The notes under the pieces were generated by a model. The model ran no database searches. It had not been told where the DNA came from and saw only the letters and a program-made list of their open reading frames with translations. This document shows, piece after piece, positions 8,346-17,574 of a stretch of DNA of 64,000 nucleotides. The first letter of the stretch is position 1. Every line of letters begins with the position of its first letter. The stretch is from CAIKMD01 sp963803265 (lineage in GTDB: Bacteria > Pseudomonadota > Alphaproteobacteria > ATCC43930 > CGMCC-115725): NCBI GenBank assembly GCA_963803265.1, contig CAWDLZ010000010.1, forward strand, positions 62,001 through 126,000. The letters are read 5' to 3'. A program made the translations under genes and the position numbers.

Positions 8346-10099
8346 TCCGGGGGCGCCTTCCCGTCGCGTCCTTCGCGGTGCTGGCCTTATGCCTCGTCGC
8401 CGTGCCGGTCCTCGACATCCCGCCCTATTATCTGGCCTTCCTCTATCTCGTCTTCTTCTGGATTTCGATGGCGACGAGCTGGACCATCCTCTCCGGCTTC
8501 GCCGGCTATTGGAGCTTCGGCCACGCCGCGTTCTTCGGCGTCGGGGTGTACACCACGGCGACGCTGGCGACGCAATTCCAGATTCCGTTCCTGTTGACGC
8601 TGCCGGCGGCTGCCGCCGTCGCCGCCCTGCTCGGCACCGCCGTCGGCTTCGTCGTCTTCCGGCTGCAGCGCCTGCGCGGCGAGCTGTTCGCGCTGATCAC
8701 GATTTCCGTGACCTTCGTGGTCGCGACGATCATCTCCAATACCCCGATCGATGGCGGGGTGGGGGTCTATCTCATCAGCGTGCCGCTGCCCGAGATCCTC
8801 GGCTCGCAAAATGCGACGATCTATTACCTCGGACTCATCCTGGCGGCCGCCGCGCTGGCGATCGCCTTTTGGGTATACCGCTCGAAGATGGGGCTGGGGC
8901 TCTTCGCCATCCATGACGACGAGGACGTGGCCGAGGTCAAGGGCGTGCCGACGTTCCGCTATAAGATCGCGGCCTTCGCGCTGTCCTCGGGGATAGCCGG
9001 CGCGGTCGGCGGCGTCTATTCGATCTATGTCAGCTACGTAACCGTCGGCGAGACCTTCGAGATCACCGTGATCATGTATCCGGTGGTGATGAGCATCTTC
9101 GGCGGCTCGCGGCATTGGCTCGGGCCGGCCTTGGGCGCGATCATCGTCACGATCGCGCTCTATGGCTTTGCCGCGGGCCCGCAGGCCGAGCTGGTGCGCG
9201 CCGGCGTGGCGCTCGGGCTCATCGTCGTCGTCCTCATCTTGCCGGACGGCGTCATGCCCAGCCTGCAACGCTTGAGCCGCGCCGTGCTGCCGGGCCTCGC
9301 CTTGCCCAAGACGCTGCCTGAGCCGCTCATACCGGCGCCGCGATCCGAGGCGCAAGGCGGGGTGGTGGCGCTGCGGCCGGTGCTGGAATGCCGCGAGGTG
9401 TGGAAGGGATTCGGCGGCGTCCAGGCGCTGCGCGGCGTCTCGCTCGAGGTGCGCGACGGCGAGATTCTGGGCCTCGTCGGACCCAACGGCTCGGGCAAGT
9501 CGACCTTGATCAACGTGATCGCCGGGCATTTCATGCTCGACCGCGGCGCGGTGATCTTCGACGGCACTTCTCTTGAAGGCGTTCCGGCGCACCGCATCGC
9601 GCGGCTCGGGATCGCGCGCACGTATCAGATTCCGCGTCCCTTCAACCGCCTCACCGTGCTCGGCAATGTCGCGCTCGCCGCGAGCTTCGGCGGCGGCGTC
9701 GCCGAGGGCGAGGCCGAGCGTCTGGCCGCGCATTGGCTTGGCTATACCGGTCTTGCGAAGAAGGCTTTCGATCTGCCCAGGCAACTCAACCTCCACGAGC
9801 GCAAGTTTCTCGAGCTGGCGCGCGCTCTGGCCGCGCGGCCGCGGATCCTGCTGCTCGACGAGGTTCTCTCGGGGCTCAACAACACCGAGATCGACGAGGC
9901 CTTGAGCCTCATCCAGGATATTCGAACCCGCGGCACGGCGATCGTCTTCGTCGAGCATCTGATGCGCGCGGTGGTGGCCTTGTCCGACCGCGTCGCGGTC
10001 TTGAACGAAGGCACGCTCATCGCGATCGGGAGCCCCGCCGAGACCATGCGCAACCCCGAGGTCGTCAACGTCTATCTCGGCAAGGCCCATGCTTCTTGA
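8342..10099 (+). CDS. Fused ABC permease (LivM) and ATP-binding protein (LivG)
   Basis: One polypeptide of about 585 residues that joins two subunits usually made separately. Residues 1 to about 310 are a LivM permease with about ten membrane spans (FAGYWSFGHAAFFGVGVYT). A linker at about 315-345 leads to a LivG ATPase: Walker A GPNGSGKST at 380-388 and Walker B ILLLDE. The ABC signature reads LNLHERKFLELARAL in place of the usual LSxGQ form; such degenerate signatures occur in some LivG-like subunits. The start is ATG 8342 in an ATGA overlap with livH; ATG 8336 in the same frame is also possible. The ATPase half can pair with LivF, encoded next. Confidence 0.9.
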   Translation: MIRGRLPVASFAVLALCLVAVPVLDIPPYYLAFLYLVFFWISMATSWTILSGFAGYWSFGHAAFFGVGVYTTATLATQFQIPFLLTLPAAAAVAALLGTAVGFVVFRLQRLRGELFALITISVTFVVATIISNTPIDGGVGVYLISVPLPEILGSQNATIYYLGLILAAAALAIAFWVYRSKMGLGLFAIHDDEDVAEVKGVPTFRYKIAAFALSSGIAGAVGGVYSIYVSYVTVGETFEITVIMYPVVMSIFGGSRHWLGPALGAIIVTIALYGFAAGPQAELVRAGVALGLIVVVLILPDGVMPSLQRLSRAVLPGLALPKTLPEPLIPAPRSEAQGGVVALRPVLECREVWKGFGGVQALRGVSLEVRDGEILGLVGPNGSGKSTLINVIAGHFMLDRGAVIFDGTSLEGVPAHRIARLGIARTYQIPRPFNRLTVLGNVALAASFGGGVAEGEAERLAAHWLGYTGLAKKAFDLPRQLNLHERKFLELARALAARPRILLLDEVLSGLNNTEIDEALSLIQDIRTRGTAIVFVEHLMRAVVALSDRVAVLNEGTLIAIGSPAETMRNPEVVNVYLGKAHAS

Positions 10100-10796
10100 A
10101 GCGAGAGATCTCTCGGTCGGCTACGGCGGCGCGCCGGCCATTTCGGATGTGACGCTCGATGTCGGCGAGGGCGAGATCGTCGCGGTCATCGGACCCAATG
10201 GCGCGGGCAAGAGCACGCTCATCAATGCCATCGCCGGGCTGATCCGCTGGCAGCAGGGCAGAATCGGCTTTGGCAGCGTCGATCTAGGCCGCGTCGCCCC
10301 CCACCAAGTCTGCGGCCAAGGCATCGCGCTGGTGCCCGAGGGCAGGCGGCTCTTTCCCGGCATGTCGGTCGAGGAGAATCTCGATATCGGCTGCTATCGG
10401 CCGGCCGCTCGCAAGGACCGGCAGAGGAGCCTCGACCGCGTCTATGCGCTTTTTCCGGTGCTGCGCGAGAGGCGGGAGCAGCTTTCCGGCACGCTCTCGG
10501 GCGGCCAGCAGCAGATGGTCGCGATCGGCCGGGCGCTGATGGCGCAGCCGCGCCTGTTGCTGCTCGACGAGCCCTCGCTCGGCCTCGCGCCCTCGATCGT
10601 GGACGAGATGTTCCGGGTCATCCGCACGATCCAATCCGAGGGGACGGCGATCCTGCTCGTGGAGCAGAACGTGGTCCAGGCCATGGAGATCGCCGACCGG
10701 GCCTATGTCTTGGAGGAGGGCCGCATCGTCGCCTCGGGCCTGCCGCGAGTCCTGCTCGGCCAAACCCGGATCAGAGAGGCCTATTTGGGACTGTGA
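10089..10796 (+). CDS. Branched-chain amino-acid-type ABC ATP-binding protein, LivF family
   Basis: Second nucleotide-binding subunit of the importer, 235 residues, full length for LivF. Walker A GPNGAGKST with K41, signature LSGGQQQMVAIGRAL, Walker B LLLLDEPSLGLAP, and a late H-loop replaced by LLVEQN, as is typical of LivF. It overlaps the fused permease-ATPase gene by 11 bases, which implies translational coupling. With an intact LSGGQ it is probably the canonical partner of the degenerate LivG site. It ends 6 bases before the convergent gene at 10803. Confidence 0.93.
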   Translation: MLLEARDLSVGYGGAPAISDVTLDVGEGEIVAVIGPNGAGKSTLINAIAGLIRWQQGRIGFGSVDLGRVAPHQVCGQGIALVPEGRRLFPGMSVEENLDIGCYRPAARKDRQRSLDRVYALFPVLRERREQLSGTLSGGQQQMVAIGRALMAQPRLLLLDEPSLGLAPSIVDEMFRVIRTIQSEGTAILLVEQNVVQAMEIADRAYVLEEGRIVASGLPRVLLGQTRIREAYLGL

Positions 10797-10802
10797 GTCC
10801 GC

Positions 10803-11912
10803 TCAGTTCCGCGTGACGATCTTGGTCAGCTTTCCGAGATCGTTTTCGATGCCCTCATGCGATCCCCACCACGCTATTGTCACGTCGGTGAATTTCACGC
10901 CCTCTTTCTCGAGCGCGGCGATTTCCTGGTGCGTTTGCGTGCCGGGATAGGTGTCGAGATCGCCGCCGAACAGATCGTCGAGGATTCTCCGCTGACCTTC
11001 GGGGGAAGAGGCGTAAAGCGCGAATAGGATGGCTGCGTTCGGGTGGGCCGCGTGCTCGGGGATGCAGAGGTAATCGAAACGGCGCATGGCGGCGTCGTGC
11101 AGGACGACTTCCCCGAGAACGTCGCGATAATTTGCCGTGTATGCCTCCGAGCCGGAGCAGGAAAGGGCGAGCGCAGGAACCTCGCCCGACGCGATCCGCC
11201 CCGCCGCGCCGCAATCCACGAGACCGCCGATGATCTGCGACAGGTTCCGCACGAACTCGGCGGTCTTGTCGTAGCCCCACACGTCCTTCGCTACCAGCAC
11301 GTCGAAGCCTGCCAGGTAAGGCTCGCTGTACAACTTGCCTTTGTATTCGAGATTGAGCAGGTCGCGCATCATCGTGGCCTTGCCGAACTGCGGCGCGGCG
11401 CGCTTGTTGTAAAGCACGCCCGGAAGCTTGGTGACGATGCGCAGCGCGCGGCCGTCGGCTTCCGCGATCTCGGGCGTGATCCGCCCGGGGTAGAGCTCGG
11501 TCCAGGGAATCTTGCGGAAGAGACCGCGCGCCAGATAGGGAGAGATCTCGACGGCGGTGCCGTCATAGACGTCGGTCGAGGCCTTCTGGCCGGCCTGCAT
11601 CTCGGTATAAAGCCGGCTCGCCATCGGCGCGAAAGATGGGCCCGGGTAGTAGGTCACGTCGAGGTCCACGCCGAACGTTTCCTTGACCCCGGCGGCACCC
11701 ACTCGGGCACCCTCGGCTCCGCCCAATATGTTTGCCCCGTATGAGAGAGTCAGCGCCCCTTCCTTCTTGGCGCCGTCGATGATTTGTTGCAGCGCGGGCG
11801 ACATGGGAAACTCCGCCGCTGGCGCTGGATGCGAAATGGCCACGATCAGCGCCGCCGCGAACGCGCCAGCGACGAACGGGCGGCACCGGCGATAAACGCG
11901 CGACCCGCTCAC
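10803..11912 (-). CDS. Extracellular solute-binding protein, Fe(III)/polyamine-type ABC family
   Basis: Periplasmic type II binding protein, 369 residues. GTG at 11912 is chosen because it overlaps the TGA of the upstream small gene as GTGA and puts a signal peptide at the N-terminus, ending HPAPAA-EF. The mature protein starts MSPALQQIIDGAKKEGALTLSYG. The IIDGAKKEG helix is characteristic of iron(III)/spermidine-type binding proteins, but many members bind organic acids or phosphonates, so an iron role should not be assumed. No permease or ATPase lies next to it: the Liv operon it faces belongs to another family. It is the second gene of a two-gene unit with the 98-residue protein. Confidence 0.85.
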   Translation of the reverse strand: MSGSRVYRRCRPFVAGAFAAALIVAISHPAPAAEFPMSPALQQIIDGAKKEGALTLSYGANILGGAEGARVGAAGVKETFGVDLDVTYYPGPSFAPMASRLYTEMQAGQKASTDVYDGTAVEISPYLARGLFRKIPWTELYPGRITPEIAEADGRALRIVTKLPGVLYNKRAAPQFGKATMMRDLLNLEYKGKLYSEPYLAGFDVLVAKDVWGYDKTAEFVRNLSQIIGGLVDCGAAGRIASGEVPALALSCSGSEAYTANYRDVLGEVVLHDAAMRRFDYLCIPEHAAHPNAAILFALYASSPEGQRRILDDLFGGDLDTYPGTQTHQEIAALEKEGVKFTDVTIAWWGSHEGIENDLGKLTKIVTRN

Positions 11913-12205
11913 GGCCCGACCAGGCCTTTGAGCATCTTCTTCAACCGCGGCGCCGAATTGAGCCCTGCGCGCAGCGCCGGAATGTCGTCGGCGCCGATGA
12001 TGAGCGGCGAGCGCTGGAATCGTCCGCGCTGGTCGTAGTAGCAGAACCTGATCTCGCGCGAGCCCGCCGCCGCGCCTTCGGTGAACTTCAAGAGCTGGAT
12101 CGCCGGCCGGTGATAGGTCGATTGGGTCCGCACCTCTTCCTCGACGATCCCCTTGCCCCAATGGAGCGAGAAGCTCCGCGCCAATTTGCCGGTATCCTTG
12201 GCCAT
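11909..12205 (-). CDS. Conserved hypothetical protein, 98 residues
   Basis: Small, basic, soluble protein with no signal peptide or membrane segment. It contains RPAIQLLKFTEG and REIRFCYYDQRGRFQRSPL, and codon choice matches its neighbours. Its stop overlaps the start of the downstream binding protein by four bases, so the two are translated together. I do not recognise a functional domain. The pairing with a solute-binding protein suggests a role in that uptake or catabolic unit, but this is inference only. Confidence 0.65.
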   Translation of the reverse strand: MAKDTGKLARSFSLHWGKGIVEEEVRTQSTYHRPAIQLLKFTEGAAAGSREIRFCYYDQRGRFQRSPLIIGADDIPALRAGLNSAPRLKKMLKGLVGP

Positions 12206-12260
12206 GCCTATACTCCGTCGCGAATTCCGCCGCGAAAAATTCTAGAACGGGGAGGCACGC

Positions 12261-13883
12261 ATGGTCGAGGTCAATGTCCAGCCCTTCGAGATCGAGCTGA
12301 CCTCGCGGCGCGGCGAGAAGCTGCGCGCGGATGTGTACCTTCCGGCAGGAGGCAAGGGGCCGTTCCCGGTTCTCCTCGCTGCGGCGCCCTATCAGAAATC
12401 CCTGCGCCGGTTGCCCGCGGTGTGGAGCTTCGCCTTCGTCGAGTACGGGCCGATGCAGTTCTATCTCGACCGCGGCTATGCCTATGTCATCCTCGACACG
12501 CCGGGCAGCGGGCGCTCCGAGGGCAAGTTCGATCTGGTGTCGCGCGAGGAAGGCGAGGCGATCCACGACGCCATCGAGTTCGTCGCCGCCCAATCCTGGT
12601 CGACCGGAAAAATCGGCATGATCGGCCAGTCCTATCTGTGCTGGAGCCAGTGGAACGCCGCGCGCACGCGGCCGGCGCATCTGACCACCATCGTCGCCTA
12701 TGACGGCGCCGCCGACATGTATCGCGACTGGATGTATCAGGGCGGCATACCCGTGGTCGGCTTTCTTGGCGCCTGGCTGATCAGCTCGGTGATGCTGCAG
12801 CATCAGGCCGAGGGTCACCCCCTTCGCGGCGGCGACCGCCATCTCGCGATCCCCGACATTCTCGATCACCCCTTCGACGACGAATGGCAGCGCCGGCGCG
12901 CGCCGTTCTGGGAACTCGATCAAGTCGATATTCCGGTGTTCTCGATCGGCGTGTGGGGGAAGGCCACGCTCCATCTGCGCGGCAACGTGCTGGGCTTTGA
13001 GCGGGTGCGCGGGCCAAAGCAGCTCCTCATCACCCACCCTCAGACCTGGCACGGCGCCCAGGCCCTTTTCGCCGACGCGGCCTTCCACGAGCGCGAGATC
13101 CTGCCCTGGTACGAGCATCATCTGAAAGGGGTCGCCAACGACGTGATGCAGCGGCCCAAGGTGCGGTTCTTCGTGAATGGCGAAGATCAATACCGCGCCG
13201 CCGATTCGTGGCCGCCGGCGGATGTCCGCGCCGCCGCATTCTACCTCGCCGGCGCCAAGTCCGGCGCGGTGAAATCGCTCAACGACGGATCGCTCGTGGA
13301 GGCGAAGCCGAGCGTCGCGCAGGAATCGACTTCCTGGTCCTATCCCGACCCGGGCTGGATCGCGGGCGTCACCACCTTCGACCAGGCCGGCATCCCCGAT
13401 CATGTCGCTCGGGTGAACACCTATACGACGGCGCCCTTCGAGCGCGATCGCGAATTCACCGGGCACGGCGCCGTGACCTTGCACGCCTCATCGAGCGAGA
13501 CCGATTTCGACGTGTTCGCGAAGCTGCAAATCCTGTCGCCCGGCCCGCACGGGCTTCGCGCGCGCAAAGTCACGCAGGGCTGGCTCCGCGCCTCGCACCG
13601 CGCCGAGGACAAGGCGCTCACCCAAGAGCTGCGGCCGTTCCATCTTCACCAGAAGCGCGATCCGGTCGAGCCGGGGAAGACCTATGAGCTGCGGCTCGAG
13701 CTCCTTCCGATGTCGTTCCTGGTGAAGAAGGGCGAAAGGCTGCGGCTCGAGATCAGCAACAACGACTCCCAACTCGTGGATCAGCCCATGACGCATTGGT
13801 ATGGCCAGAAGGTCGGCACGGATAGCTATCATCACGACGCGGCGCACCCCTCGCGCGTGACGCTGCCGGAGCGCCCGCGCTAA
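12261..13883 (+). CDS. CocE/NonD family alpha/beta hydrolase
   Basis: Serine hydrolase of the cocaine esterase / X-Pro dipeptidyl-peptidase (S15-like) family, 540 residues, typical size. The nucleophile is S124 in MIGQSYLCW, the GxSYxG-like elbow of the family. The oxyanion region is YVILDTPGSGRSEG (usual form VxxDxRGxGxSxG). The C-terminal half is the jelly-roll domain that ends in SNNDSQLVDQP. ATG 12261 has GGGGAGG upstream. It is probably cytoplasmic, as no signal is seen, and hydrolyses an ester or amide. It is divergent from the 11909-12205 unit and meets the MFS gene tail to tail, with a 4-base overlap. Confidence 0.88.
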   Translation: MVEVNVQPFEIELTSRRGEKLRADVYLPAGGKGPFPVLLAAAPYQKSLRRLPAVWSFAFVEYGPMQFYLDRGYAYVILDTPGSGRSEGKFDLVSREEGEAIHDAIEFVAAQSWSTGKIGMIGQSYLCWSQWNAARTRPAHLTTIVAYDGAADMYRDWMYQGGIPVVGFLGAWLISSVMLQHQAEGHPLRGGDRHLAIPDILDHPFDDEWQRRRAPFWELDQVDIPVFSIGVWGKATLHLRGNVLGFERVRGPKQLLITHPQTWHGAQALFADAAFHEREILPWYEHHLKGVANDVMQRPKVRFFVNGEDQYRAADSWPPADVRAAAFYLAGAKSGAVKSLNDGSLVEAKPSVAQESTSWSYPDPGWIAGVTTFDQAGIPDHVARVNTYTTAPFERDREFTGHGAVTLHASSSETDFDVFAKLQILSPGPHGLRARKVTQGWLRASHRAEDKALTQELRPFHLHQKRDPVEPGKTYELRLELLPMSFLVKKGERLRLEISNNDSQLVDQPMTHWYGQKVGTDSYHHDAAHPSRVTLPERPR

Positions 13884-15131
13884 TCGGCTTCGCTAGGGGC
13901 TAATCGGCCCTTAGCGTAAACGTAGGTGCCGAGCGTGGCTAACAGCAGGGTCGCCACGACCATGATGGCGATATTGGCCATCAGCGCGGTGAAATAGGAA
14001 TGGGTCGCATCGTAGGAAATGCCCATGAGGACGGGCCCGACACCCACGCCAAGCGCAAAGCCCGAAAAACTCGCGCCCGAGATCACCCCGAAGGAACGCA
14101 GACCGAAATAGCGGCTCATGAAGAAGCCCATCATGTCGATCTCGGCGCCGATGCCGAAGCCGAGCAGCATGACGCCAAAGACCGGTGCCGACCCCGCGAG
14201 ACGGCTGGCAAGGAGGGCGCAGCCGGCGGCCGGCAGCAAAAACAAGAAGCTCGGGACCAAGGGCCGCGTGGATCGATCGAGCATCCAGCCACCGATGATC
14301 CTGCCGGCGATGACGGCCAGCCCCGAGGATGCCAACACATAGACGGCGTTATCGGGGGTATAGCCGCGATCGACCAGAAGCGCGACGAGATGCGCCAGCG
14401 TTCCGTTGATGGCGACCGCACCGAGCGTGAAGGCCAGCGTCAGCGCCCAGAACCGCCAGGATTTCAACGCGGCGCCGATTGTCACGCCGGGCGGCGGTTG
14501 CGTGCCGGGCACGTCCTGGGCGCTGGGCCGACTAAGGCGATAGCCCGGCGGCTCGCGGATGAACAACGCGACCACGGTAAAGGCGACCGCGAAATTGATA
14601 ATGCCGAGACCGAGATAAGCGCCACGCCAGCCGAAATGATCGATCAAGTGCTGCGCCACGATCGGGATGACTGCCGTGCCGAGAGCGGAACCCGAAGTGG
14701 CGATGCCGAGCGCGATGCCGCGGTCCCGGTCGAACCACATCGAGACCGCCTTCGAATACATCGGCGGCGCCTGCGCCACGCCGCCCACGGCGGCCAGCGT
14801 GTAGATCAAGTACATGATGACGAGAGACGGCCCCATCAGCGACATGCTGGCGACCGCGACCGACAAGATCGCGATCATCGGCAGCGAGGCCCATTTGACC
14901 CCGTATCGGTCGATCATGGTGCCGAAGATCGGCTGCATGACGACCGTGACGAGGCCCATGACGAGGAGGGCCGCCGAGAAGGCGCCCCGGCTCCATCCGA
15001 GTTCTTCGGTGACGGGCCGCACGAACACGGCGAAAGGGATGGCGAGGATCGCCCCGGTCCCGACCGTCAGCCCGATGGTCGCGCCGAACACCACCCACCA
15101 GCGGTTCCGCAGAGAATCGCGGCAGCGCCAT
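13880..15131 (-). CDS. MFS transporter, monocarboxylate/oxalate-formate-like (possible early frameshift)
   Basis: Twelve-helix inner-membrane carrier of the major facilitator superfamily. The conserved body runs NRWWVVFGATIGLTVGTG to the stop at 13880 and is closely related to its neighbour at 15181. The only ATG with a good ribosome site (GGAGGGGG, ATG at 15131) reads MALPRFSAEP in a different frame from the body. One extra base near 15110-15125 would join them as MALP-x-SLRNRWW. If there is no frameshift, the best in-frame start is GTG at 15094 or 15091, which would trim the N-terminal tail. The motif TEELGWSRGAFSAALL is typical of oxalate/formate-antiporter-like carriers. The substrate is unknown, probably a carboxylate. 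Confidence 0.75.
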
Positions 15132-15180
15132 CGTCCCCCTCCGCTTCCCTCGTTTCGGCGGCGCCGCGGCGCCGGCCGGC

Positions 15181-16449
15181 TTATTGCGCGCCCTTCGGGT
15201 AAGGGTACTTGCCGAGCGGCAGGAACAGCGCGGCGGCGATGATGAGCGCGATGAAGTAACCCCACAATACGGGGTCGTAGCTGTGGTGGAAGCGGTCGTA
15301 GCCGATCCCGAGGATGACGGGTCCGATGCCGACACCGGCCGCGAAGCCGCCGAAGATTATTCCGTAAAGCGCGCCGAAGGAGCGCCGCCCGAAATAGCGG
15401 CTGACGAAGAATCCCAGCATGTCGATCTCGGAGCCGATGGCGAGGCCGATGCAGATGGCGGCAAAGAAGGGCGCGGGGCTGCCGGCATGGCTGAGGAGGA
15501 GCCCGACGCCGAGCGGGGGCAGCAGCATGACGAGCGCCGAGAAAATCGGGCCGTTCACCCAATCGAGGCAGAAGCCGACGATGATGCGCGCGACGAGCGC
15601 CGCGATGCCCGATGCGCCGAGCAAGGCCACCGCGGCTTCGGCCGAGTAGCCGCGATCGCGCAGCAAGGGTATGAAATTGCCGCTCAAGATGCCGTTATTG
15701 GCGATGCCCTCGGTCAGGAAAATGATCGCCAAGAGCCAGAATTGCCGCGTGCCCGTGATCGCGTCTCGAGCCGATATTCCGAAGGGCTGCGGGCCGCCCG
15801 CGGCGGCGGCGGCGTGCGCCGCCCGCATACGGGCGACATAGCCGGGCGGCTCGCGAATGAAAATGGCGATCGTGCCAAAAGAGAGTAGCCAGGTCGTCGC
15901 GCCGACGGCGACATAAGCGACGCGCCAGCCGAAGGCGCCGAGGAAAAGCTGTGCCATCTGCGGCAGCAGGAAGGTGCCGAGCCCCACGCCCGAGGTCGCG
16001 ATGCCCAGCGCCAGCCCCCGCTCCTTGTCGAACCAGGCCGTGATCGCCTTCGAATAGACGACCGGCCCGACGCAGGCCCCGAAGCCCGAGGAGCAGGCGA
16101 ACATCACGAAGACCTGCCAGAACGCGTCGGAACGCATGAGAGAGAAACTGGCCAGCGAGAGGCCATAGAGGGTGGCCGCCGGCAGGGCGATCCAGTGGAT
16201 GCCATAGCGGTCCATCAACCGGCCGAAGAGCGGCGTCATGACCGGCGAGGCGATGGCGCTGGCAATGAGCGCCGACGAGAACATTCCGCGCGTCCAGCCG
16301 AGCTCGGTGGTGACCGGAACCATGAAGACGTTGGTGACGAAGATCACCGCCGTGCCGGGACCGACGATCATACCGACGAGCGATGCCCAGACGATCCACC
16401 ACCGATTGTGCAAAAGGCCCGCTTGTGGCGCTACGCTCGTGCTCGCCAT
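15181..16449 (-). CDS. MFS transporter, monocarboxylate/oxalate-formate-like
   Basis: Intact 422-residue paralogue of the gene downstream, separated from it by 49 bases. ATG 16449 follows AGGGGAAGATC. It begins MASTSVAPQAG, then NRWWIVWASLVGMIVGPG and the TELGWTRGMFSSALI helix. Later motifs include YSKAITAWFDKERGLALGIA, between helices 4 and 5. About twelve membrane spans are visible. Two adjacent carriers of one subfamily suggest duplication and uptake of related carboxylates. The divergent or upstream partner is the extradiol-dioxygenase-like gene at 16532 on the same strand, so an aromatic or ring-cleavage product is one candidate substrate. Confidence 0.88.
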   Translation of the reverse strand: MASTSVAPQAGLLHNRWWIVWASLVGMIVGPGTAVIFVTNVFMVPVTTELGWTRGMFSSALIASAIASPVMTPLFGRLMDRYGIHWIALPAATLYGLSLASFSLMRSDAFWQVFVMFACSSGFGACVGPVVYSKAITAWFDKERGLALGIATSGVGLGTFLLPQMAQLFLGAFGWRVAYVAVGATTWLLSFGTIAIFIREPPGYVARMRAAHAAAAAGGPQPFGISARDAITGTRQFWLLAIIFLTEGIANNGILSGNFIPLLRDRGYSAEAAVALLGASGIAALVARIIVGFCLDWVNGPIFSALVMLLPPLGVGLLLSHAGSPAPFFAAICIGLAIGSEIDMLGFFVSRYFGRRSFGALYGIIFGGFAAGVGIGPVILGIGYDRFHHSYDPVLWGYFIALIIAAALFLPLGKYPYPKGAQ

Positions 16450-16531
16450 GATCTTCCCCTCTATCGCCGTTCTTTTTTCGCTTCGCGCCGTTACGGCGTT
16501 GCCCGGCGCGGGCGCTCGGTACCCTTTTGCT

Positions 16532-17452
16532 CTAGACCACCACCCGCATCGGCCACTCGCCCGGATGCGCCGCGGCCGCTGCCAGCTCGGCGGCGCGCGA
16601 TCCCCACATGCAGGCATTGTACGAATCGAGCGAGAATTGGCGCGGCCGGTAGGAGGCTTCCTCGTCGGGCATGACGTGCTTCACGCCGCAGGAATATTCG
16701 TAGGTCAGCTGGTCGGGGCCTTCGAAATAGACCATGACCGCGGTCGAGATCGGGTGGCGGCCGGGTCCGTGCACGATCCGCACGTTCTTCTCCTTGAGGA
16801 AGTAATAGCTCCGCATCACGTCGTCGATGTCCTCGACCTGATGGTTGACGTGATGGATGCCGATCCGGTTCGAGGGGAAGAGCACGATCGAATGATGCGT
16901 AGTGTCGATCCTGAGAAACGGCGATTCGCCTAGCCAGTCCGAGACGCGCGCATTGCACAGCTCGGTCCAGAACTTGGTGTCGCGCACCGGATCGGTGGTG
17001 TAGAGCCCGATATGGCTGAAATGAGTGATGCCGGCGTCGCGCGCCGGGAAATAGCGCTCCCCCGAATGATAGGGCCGCGCCACGATCTCGATCTTGTTGC
17101 CGCTCGGGTCCTTGGTGGCGATGACCGCCTTCGCGCGCCGGCTGTCGCACTCCTCGCGCGTGCCGAGATGGACCTCATGACCGGCGTTCTCCAAGATCGC
17201 GGCGACGGCGTCGAGATCGCCATGGTTCCGGAGCTCGAGGCCGATCGTCTGGTCCGCCGGATCGCCCTCGAACAGCACCAGCGAGTGATCCCGCGTGTCG
17301 CCCCGCATCGCGGTCCTGTGGCTGCGGAAATACGCGGCCTTGCCCTCGCGCGCCACCAGCTGCAAGCCGATGATCTCGGTCGCGTATTGAATCGAACTCT
17401 CGAGGTTCGCGGTGCCGATCCTCAGATAGCGGATATCGCGCAGATTGATCAT
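16532..17452 (-). CDS. Two-domain VOC protein, type I extradiol ring-cleavage dioxygenase-like
   Basis: 306 residues forming two vicinal-oxygen-chelate domains, about 5-125 and 140-270, the architecture of catechol 2,3-dioxygenase and BphC. Candidate Fe(II) ligands are the His in FSHIGLYTTD, a His in GIHHVNHQVED and the Glu in FEGPDQLTYEYS, in the order expected for type I enzymes. A strong ribosome site (GAGGAAG) precedes ATG 17452. It is cytoplasmic, and the likely reaction is meta cleavage of a catechol. The exact substrate cannot be told, and some relatives are non-catalytic. It is 82 bases upstream of an MFS carrier on the same strand. Confidence 0.8.
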   Translation of the reverse strand: MINLRDIRYLRIGTANLESSIQYATEIIGLQLVAREGKAAYFRSHRTAMRGDTRDHSLVLFEGDPADQTIGLELRNHGDLDAVAAILENAGHEVHLGTREECDSRRAKAVIATKDPSGNKIEIVARPYHSGERYFPARDAGITHFSHIGLYTTDPVRDTKFWTELCNARVSDWLGESPFLRIDTTHHSIVLFPSNRIGIHHVNHQVEDIDDVMRSYYFLKEKNVRIVHGPGRHPISTAVMVYFEGPDQLTYEYSCGVKHVMPDEEASYRPRQFSLDSYNACMWGSRAAELAAAAAHPGEWPMRVVV

Positions 17453-17574
17453 CTCGCTTCCTCCTGCGGGGCCAGGCGCCGGCGACCACGCCCCATCGCG
17501 CGCCCAGTTTGCCTATTTCCGGGCGATTTGGCTATAGACCCGATAGCGGCGACGCTGTCGCGGGAGAAGGAACC

